From the NCBI RefSeq assembly GCF_009905375.1, contig NC_133649.1, forward strand, positions 222,235,380 to 222,299,379: a stretch of 64,000 nt of DNA, written 5' to 3'. The translations under genes and the position numbers were made by a program. Of this stretch, positions 58,244 through 64,000 are shown piece by piece. The stretch's first letter is position 1. The number at the start of each line of letters is the position of its first letter. Origin of the DNA: Apium graveolens. Taxonomy: Eukaryota; Streptophyta; Magnoliopsida; Apiales; Apiaceae. Below the pieces are notes generated by a model. That model saw only the letters and a program-made list of their open reading frames with translations, did not search any database and was not told the origin of the DNA.

Positions 58244-61200
58244 TGTGGCGCCCTCCAAACCCGGGTCAAAAGTTTGGGGTCCACACATACCTTATTTATA
58301 ACCTGTTTGTAACAATAATAAAGATAATAATAATATGCAATGACCCTACATACCAACTACCACGGACCGCAATAGGTTAAAGTATGCACACAATCCAAAC
58401 ACACTATTATATTACAAACCGTTCAAATCCCATCTATTCAAACTCAAAACTGAGTATTAAACATTATTACAAACTTTTACAACTTAAATTATCCAAAAGA
58501 AGCCTACTAGCTCAGCTTCCTCAACCTGAACCCCTAGCTCTTGCGCTGGACTGGTGATCCTCGTTACCAACTGGTTCCTTTTTAACTGGAAAGAATATAA
58601 ACAACATCGCATAAATGAGCTAACTAGCTCAGCAAGTCACAATGACAAAACTGAGAATAATGATCATCAGGTGAATATGGTTATGACATCAAGTGAACAA
58701 TGAATTATGATTTAGAATTGGATATTATACTTTTATTTTAAAAACCAAGGTTAGGTTGCTGATCACTCATGCACTAACCCCGAGCAAAGCACACAACATT
58801 GCCCTAACTACTAGATCCAAGGCATACATTGGTCTAACTTGACCATTATATGGTCTGACCACGAATCTGGTCCACAATTTTATAAAAACAATCCAACTCT
58901 AACATAATAACAGAATAAGCAATTATAAACAATAAACAGAATTATTAACAACATTGGATGTTCCATAATGAAATGGTTTCAGTTTTCATGAGGATCAATA
59001 TGGCCTTTTCAAAGTTTGGATGCTGGGTAATGAAAGAATTGGATAACAAAGGAATCAACGTTTCAGGGTTCAAGGATTTGGTCTTTCAAAGCATAAGATA
59101 CAATGGTTTGAGTATGTAGGTAATTCGATTCAGTGTTTGGTATTTAGTTTATATGTATTGGTAGAGTAGTATCGTATATTTGTGGTTCGTATTTGGGTAT
59201 ACAACAATCAATGGTCTAGAAAGAATCAGGTTTACAGCTCAAGATCAATAACTGGATTCATGGTTAGGGTTCAGTGCTTCAAAGCACTTGCAATATAAAA
59301 CAGGACTATCAATCACTATAATATCTCGAGAATATTCAGAACACTTGCCTGGTATTAGCTTACTACACTGCACTCGCTTCCAATCACAATAGTCTTACTC
59401 CTCAACTACCTGTTTCCCTTTCCTACGTCTTGCCTCTTCTGCTCACATATCATAAGCATCTATCAATATTCAACTCATAGGATTCTATTCAACACATACT
59501 CCTATCTACCCTTCGTTTTACCCAAATCCGATTAACGGATTGAAAGTTACGCAATAAACATGTAAATATCGAATATACACACCGACAGTCAACTAACAAG
59601 TCACATATAACACATAACACTTCACATAATCAATGATATATCTTTTATAAAGAAGTCTCGGGTCATAAATAGGCTTTCGGGTACTTAAAACGATTTTTAA
59701 AGCATTTTTCGGAATTAAAACGGGTCGTTGGATCAATTTCGGAGTAATAAATAGGGTTCGGTTGGCAAATTCTGGCTTCAAAACAATTTTATAATAATTA
59801 TAGAGCCTTGAAAATAATTTAGAATAATATTTGAAAGCTCGAAACTATTTTTCGGAATTTTTAAATCATTTTTAAATAATTAAATCTAATTAAATAATTA
59901 ATTAAAATCAATTAATAATTAATTAAATCAATTAATCAATTAATTAATTAATTTTTGAATTAATTGACCAATTAATCAATTAAAAATTAACTGAAATTAA
60001 TTAACTAATTAATTTAGATTTATTTTTGAATTAAAAATAATTTTCGGAATTAAAATAATAATTTTTTAGAATTTTCAGAAATTAAAAACGAATTTTTATA
60101 ATAAAAATAAATAGGAAATATGATTTTTAAATAATTTGTAAACAGGAATCCTAAATTTGCAAGTTCTGGAAACCTGGGGGACCAAATTGTATCGTTTTTA
60201 AAACTATAGGTACTAAACTGTAATTTTCCAGGGGGGTCGCCGGAAAACGTTCTGTCTCGCCGGAGAAGACGATCACGGCGTCCTCACCCCACCAACACCT
60301 CCAGATCAACACTACACAACACCAGGAACACAACCATGCAATTAATTCCTCCTAACAATCCTTGAGTTGGCCGGAAAATGGCCGGGAAGTTCGCTGGTTT
60401 CCGGCGAACTCGACGTAACTTTAAAATCACAACTCCCTTCTCTACAGACCTCGTTGGTTTGTGAAACTTATACGGCTGGATTGCAAATTTCACAGAGAAC
60501 ACAACCCACTATACCACAACATCTATCTATCCCGAAATAAGAAACCCCCAAATTTCAATTAAGAACATTCATACGGGTTATAAACCCTAATTTCACAATT
60601 CGAAAATTAAACCCACTTTTGAGCATGTTATTGAACTCCAAATCAGACGTTTAATATATCAAAATCATCAGGAAAATAAGCTCTACAACATGGAATCATC
60701 AAATCATACAAACAATCATCCGAATTTATATTTTAATAAAATTAATTCGAAAATAAATAAAAATATAGAAAATAAACCTTGATTTCTGCAGTAAAACAAA
60801 GTTCAGAATCTGGTAGAACACTTCAAGACCTTTGGATTGAGTACTCGAGCTTTGAAAACAGAGATCAATAACACCTTCGTTTTGCTGTTTGATTCTCGGA
60901 AGTTTATATGAATATAAGATTTTTCTCTGGAAAATTATATAATTATCTGTCTGCAAATGATTTTGATACGAAATAAAATACGGTAAAAGGCTATTTATAT
61001 TTACGGAAAATTAGTATCCCGTTGGATCATTCCGGATATAAAACGGTACGTTTATTTATAAAAACTGATCCAAACGGTATCGGTTTTCGGGATAATTATC
61101 CAAATCAGTACAATTTGTACTGCGGTCTTGGTCTCAGCGCCTGGTTACACGTATTACGAGGTGATAATTGTGATAGTTTACTAAAAAGCTCCCGTTTATC

Positions 61201-61679
61201 GAAAATACGAGTTTTATTGATTTACCGAAACGAATATTGTATCGAAAATGTTGCGCCGGGACACGCGCAGGACAAACCGTACGCCGGATTGAAAAAGTTG
61301 AAACATGAAATATGCTCGGAATATTACAATTAGGTTAGGAACGAGTTCTTGGAAGAGTTTCGGGTTGCAAAAACGTAACAACGGATGACGTCGGTCGGTT
61401 CCCGTTTTTATAAAATAGATTTTAAATACCCGGAAAAAGATTTTATAAAATTCATATGATTCCTATATATTCATAAATCAACATAAAAATAATTAGGAAG
61501 ATATGACAATTATCTATATTTTATTTTGGACATATAAAAATTAAAATACTCAATTAATAATATTTTTAAACATGCAAACACATTTATCACTTAACAATTA
61601 ATTCACGGAATAAACACTGAACACAGATAATAATTATTTATTAGCAAAAATAATTACATGATATATCCCGGATATTACA
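58244..61679 (-). repeat. Gypsy G 3' LTR
   Basis: 3436 bp; on the minus strand TGTAATATCC to GGGCGCCACA. A minus-strand TATAAATA lies at plus 60992-60999. A run of overlapping AATTAATT words lies at 59870-60015. The LTR has a locally GC-rich part with repeated CCGG (60225-60410). No credible gene is inside. Confidence 0.9.
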
Positions 61680-61696
61680 TCCTTCCCCCCTTAAAA
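61680..61696 (-). promoter_or_regulatory. Gypsy G polypurine tract
   Basis: On the minus strand the tract TTTAAGGGGGGAAGGA directly precedes the LTR TGTAATATCC. Confidence 0.85.
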
Positions 61697-61717
61697 AGAT
61701 TCTTTCCTCAGAATTTC

Positions 61718-62940
61718 CTAAGAAAACAAATGAGGGTATTTTTTTCTCATATCACTTTCTAACTCCCAGGTTGACTCTTCAACCTTTGGGTTTCTCCATA
61801 ATACTCTTACTAGTTTTACCACTTTATTCCTCAATACTTTCTCTCTTTCCTCTAGAATCTCTATTGGACTCTCTACATATGACAAATCTGCCTGAAACTC
61901 TATTGGCTCATATTCTATTACATGCCTGGAGTCTGGATTATATTTCTTAAGCATAGATACGTGAAATACATTGTGAATGTGCTCCATGTGCGGAGGTAAC
62001 GCCAACTCGTAAGCTACTTTGCCAACGCGCTTTAGAATCTCAAAAGGTCCGACATATCTTGGGCTCAGCTTTCCTTTCTTTCCAAACCTCGTTAGTCCTT
62101 TCCATGGTGATACTTTCAGTAATACCAAGCTTCCTTCTTCGAATTCTATGTCTTTCCTTGACTGGTCTGCATATTTCCTTTGACGGTCTTGTGCTGCTAT
62201 CAATCTTTTCTAGATTACTTCAACAACTTCCTTTGTCTGCTGCACCAATTCAGGTCCAAGTATTTTACGTTCTCCTACTTCGTCCCAATATACTGGAGAT
62301 CTATATTTGCGTCCATAAAGGGCTTCATAGGGTGGCATCCCAATGCTGGCGTGGTAACTGTTGTTATAAGCAAACTCTACCAGGGGTAAATGCTCGTCCC
62401 AACTTCCTTTGAAATCAATAGCACAAACACGCAACATGTCCTCGATTGTCTGGATCGTTCTTTCACTTTGGTCGCCCGTCTAGGGGTGATAGGCCGTACT
62501 CATATTCAGTCTCGTTCCCAAACATTCTTGAAAACTCTTCCAAAATCTCGAATTAAATCTTGGATCTCGATCGGATACGATAGACACAGGGACTCCATGA
62601 CGAACTACAATTTCCTTCAGGTACATATGGACCAACTTATCGAGCGAAAATCTTTCATTTATAGGCAGAAAATGAGCTGACTTGGTAAGTCTATCCACTA
62701 TAGCCCAAATGGCATCATGATTAGCTCTTGTCCTTGGTAATCCAACTATGAAATCCATGGCAATATGTTCCCACTTCCATTCTGGAATTTCCAATGGCTG
62801 TAGCAATCCACTTGGTCTCTGATGCTCGGCTTTAACTATCTGACATGTATAACATCTGCTAACCCATTCCGCAATTTCCCTCTTCATATCTGGCCACCAA
62901 TAATTCTCCTTTAAATATCTGTACATTTTGGTACTCCCTG
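61718..62940 (-). pseudogene. pol: Gypsy G integrase and chromodomain
   Basis: Minus strand. The integrase core with MDFIVGLP and SDRDPRF precedes a TAG at 62477-62479 that replaces the Gln of HPQTDGQSER-like sequence. The frame continues with the SERT block and the DEHLPLVEFAYNN block, then another TAG at 62207-62209 (from CAG). The C-terminus (62203-61718) has the KLSPRYVGPFEIL module, then HNVFHVSMLKKY and a chromodomain (VESPIEILEEREK, VLWRNPKVEESTWELE). A chromodomain is thought to steer integration by binding modified histones. Only two stops break this region. Confidence 0.9.
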
Positions 62941-64000
62941 GATGGATTGAATATCTTAAACTATGTGCTTCCTGTAAAATTTCATTCTTTAGCTCTGTTA
63001 CTGGTGGAATCCAAATTCTAGAAGAAAACCTCAGAATACCTTGCTCATCCTTTTGCGTGCATAATTTTTCACCTACCAAACGATTTATATCTTGATCCAT
63101 TACTTCTTCCTGACATTTCTTTATTTTCTCCAACAACTCCGGCTGGAAAGTCATACTGTACACTTTTGCTTCATCAGGCTTATGAACTCTAATCTCCAAT
63201 TCCAATTTCTGAAATTCCTTATATATCTCTTCAGGTACTGATAACACATTTAACCTTTCCTTCCAACTTAATGCGTCTGCTACAACATTCGCTTTACCGG
63301 AATGATAATTAATCGAACAATCATAATCCTTGATTAATTCTAACCATCTCCTTTGCTTCATATTAAGTTCCTTCTGGGTGAATATGTACTTTAAACTTTT
63401 GTGATCCGTATAAATCTCACACTTCTCTCCATACAGGTAATGTCTCCAAATCTTCAAAGCGAAAACTATGGCTGCTAGTTCCAAATCATGAGTAGGATAC
63501 TTCTGTTCATGTGGTTTCAATTACCTTGACGCATACGCAATCACCTTATCGTGCTGCATCAGAACACAACCTAGTCCCTTGTGAGAAGCATCGCTATAAA
63601 TTACAAAATTCCATTGATCGTCTGGAAGTGACAAAACAGGTGCCGTGATTAATCGTTGCTTCAATTTCTGAAAACTTTCTTCGCACTTGTCGTTCCATGT
63701 AAACTTTTCATTCTTTCGTATAAGCTTTGTCAATGGTGTTGCAATCCTTGAGAAATTTTGAATGAATCGACGATAATATCCCGCCAATCCCAAGAAACTC
63801 CTTACTTCGATGGGTGTTCTCGGTCTTTCCCAATTTGTAATTGCCTCGATCTTTGCTGGGTTCACTTTGATCCCTTCGTTACTGACTATGTGCCCTAAGA
63901 ACTGAACCTCCTGTAACCAAAACTCACCCTTCGAGAATTTAGCATATAACTTCTTTTTCCTTAAAATCTCCAAAGCTGTTCTCAAATGTTCCGCATGATC
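62941..64000 (-). pseudogene. pol: Gypsy G reverse transcriptase thumb, RNase H and integrase zinc region
   Basis: Minus strand. From the window edge come the RT thumb ([28 protein letters not shown]) and the RNase H ([47 protein letters not shown]). The start of the integrase ([12 protein letters not shown]) is near 62940. One TAA at about 63521-63523 replaces Gln in the YASRQLKPHE block. The RT palm and everything upstream are off-window. Confidence 0.9.

Larger units (their letters stand above)
58244..64000 (-). mobile_element. Gypsy chromovirus G, 3' part
   Basis: 3' LTR (58244-61679), polypurine tract (61680-61696) and pol on the minus strand; the 5' part lies beyond the window. A chromodomain after integrase puts it in the chromoviruses, probably the Tekay/Del branch. 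It inserted in copia E integrase; the target next to it is AATGT (58239-58243), with the other copy off-window. Confidence 0.9.

Noticed and set aside
61022..61333. A 103-codon open frame on the plus strand in the G LTR
   Set aside because: It is antisense to the LTR and shows no family resemblance.

Overview
The window is plant nuclear DNA made entirely of LTR retrotransposons inserted into one another. I found no host gene, rRNA, tRNA or bacterial feature. The evidence for a plant is the mix of lineages: Athila-type and chromodomain-bearing Ty3/gypsy elements, Sirevirus-like Ty1/copia elements, and primer sites matching initiator tRNA-Met. A dicot is likely. I cannot name the species from sequence alone.

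The layout is a six-level nest. Copia element E (+, 56088-58243 visible) is cut on its left by an Athila complex F (+, from before base 1 to 56087) and on its right by chromovirus G (-, 58244 to past 64000). Inside the Athila integrase gene lies Sirevirus-like copia A (-, 11336-51028, target duplication GCCTA). Inside the RNase H gene of A lies chromovirus-like gypsy B (-, 13733-44540, duplication ATCTG) with 4 kb LTRs. Inside the left LTR of B lies Sirevirus-like copia C (+, 13912-31404, duplication ATAAT). Inside the protease gene of C lies a 4.36 kb solo LTR, D (+, 17472-21827, duplication TGACT). Four insertions have exact 5-bp duplications in the window, so their order of arrival is fixed: F, A, B, C, D. 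F itself is a tandem of two damaged Athila units, F1 (1-8029) and F2 (8030-56087 without inserts), that meet at a doubled LTR.

Within each element the parts follow the usual plan: the LTR carries the promoter, gag makes the particle protein, and pol makes protease, integrase, reverse transcriptase and RNase H. The Athila units and both Sirevirus-like elements also have an extra ORF after pol. Every pol reading frame in the window is interrupted. C is the best preserved (intact 799-codon gag, complete integrase triad), but its pol and extra ORF carry stops and shifts.

The most unusual signal is a 9-bp motif that C (TCGACGGAT) and A (TCAACGGAT) each carry in dozens of copies. It lies in their LTRs, in the 3' part of gag, in the integrase-RT linker (exact 24-bp period), in the spacer after pol and, in C, inside the extra ORF. 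It occurs on both strands and in different reading frames, often as head-to-head pairs 7 bp apart, which points to selection on the DNA or RNA rather than the protein. The Athila units show a parallel design: a CpG-rich array plus TATA box occurs in the LTR and again just before the extra ORF.
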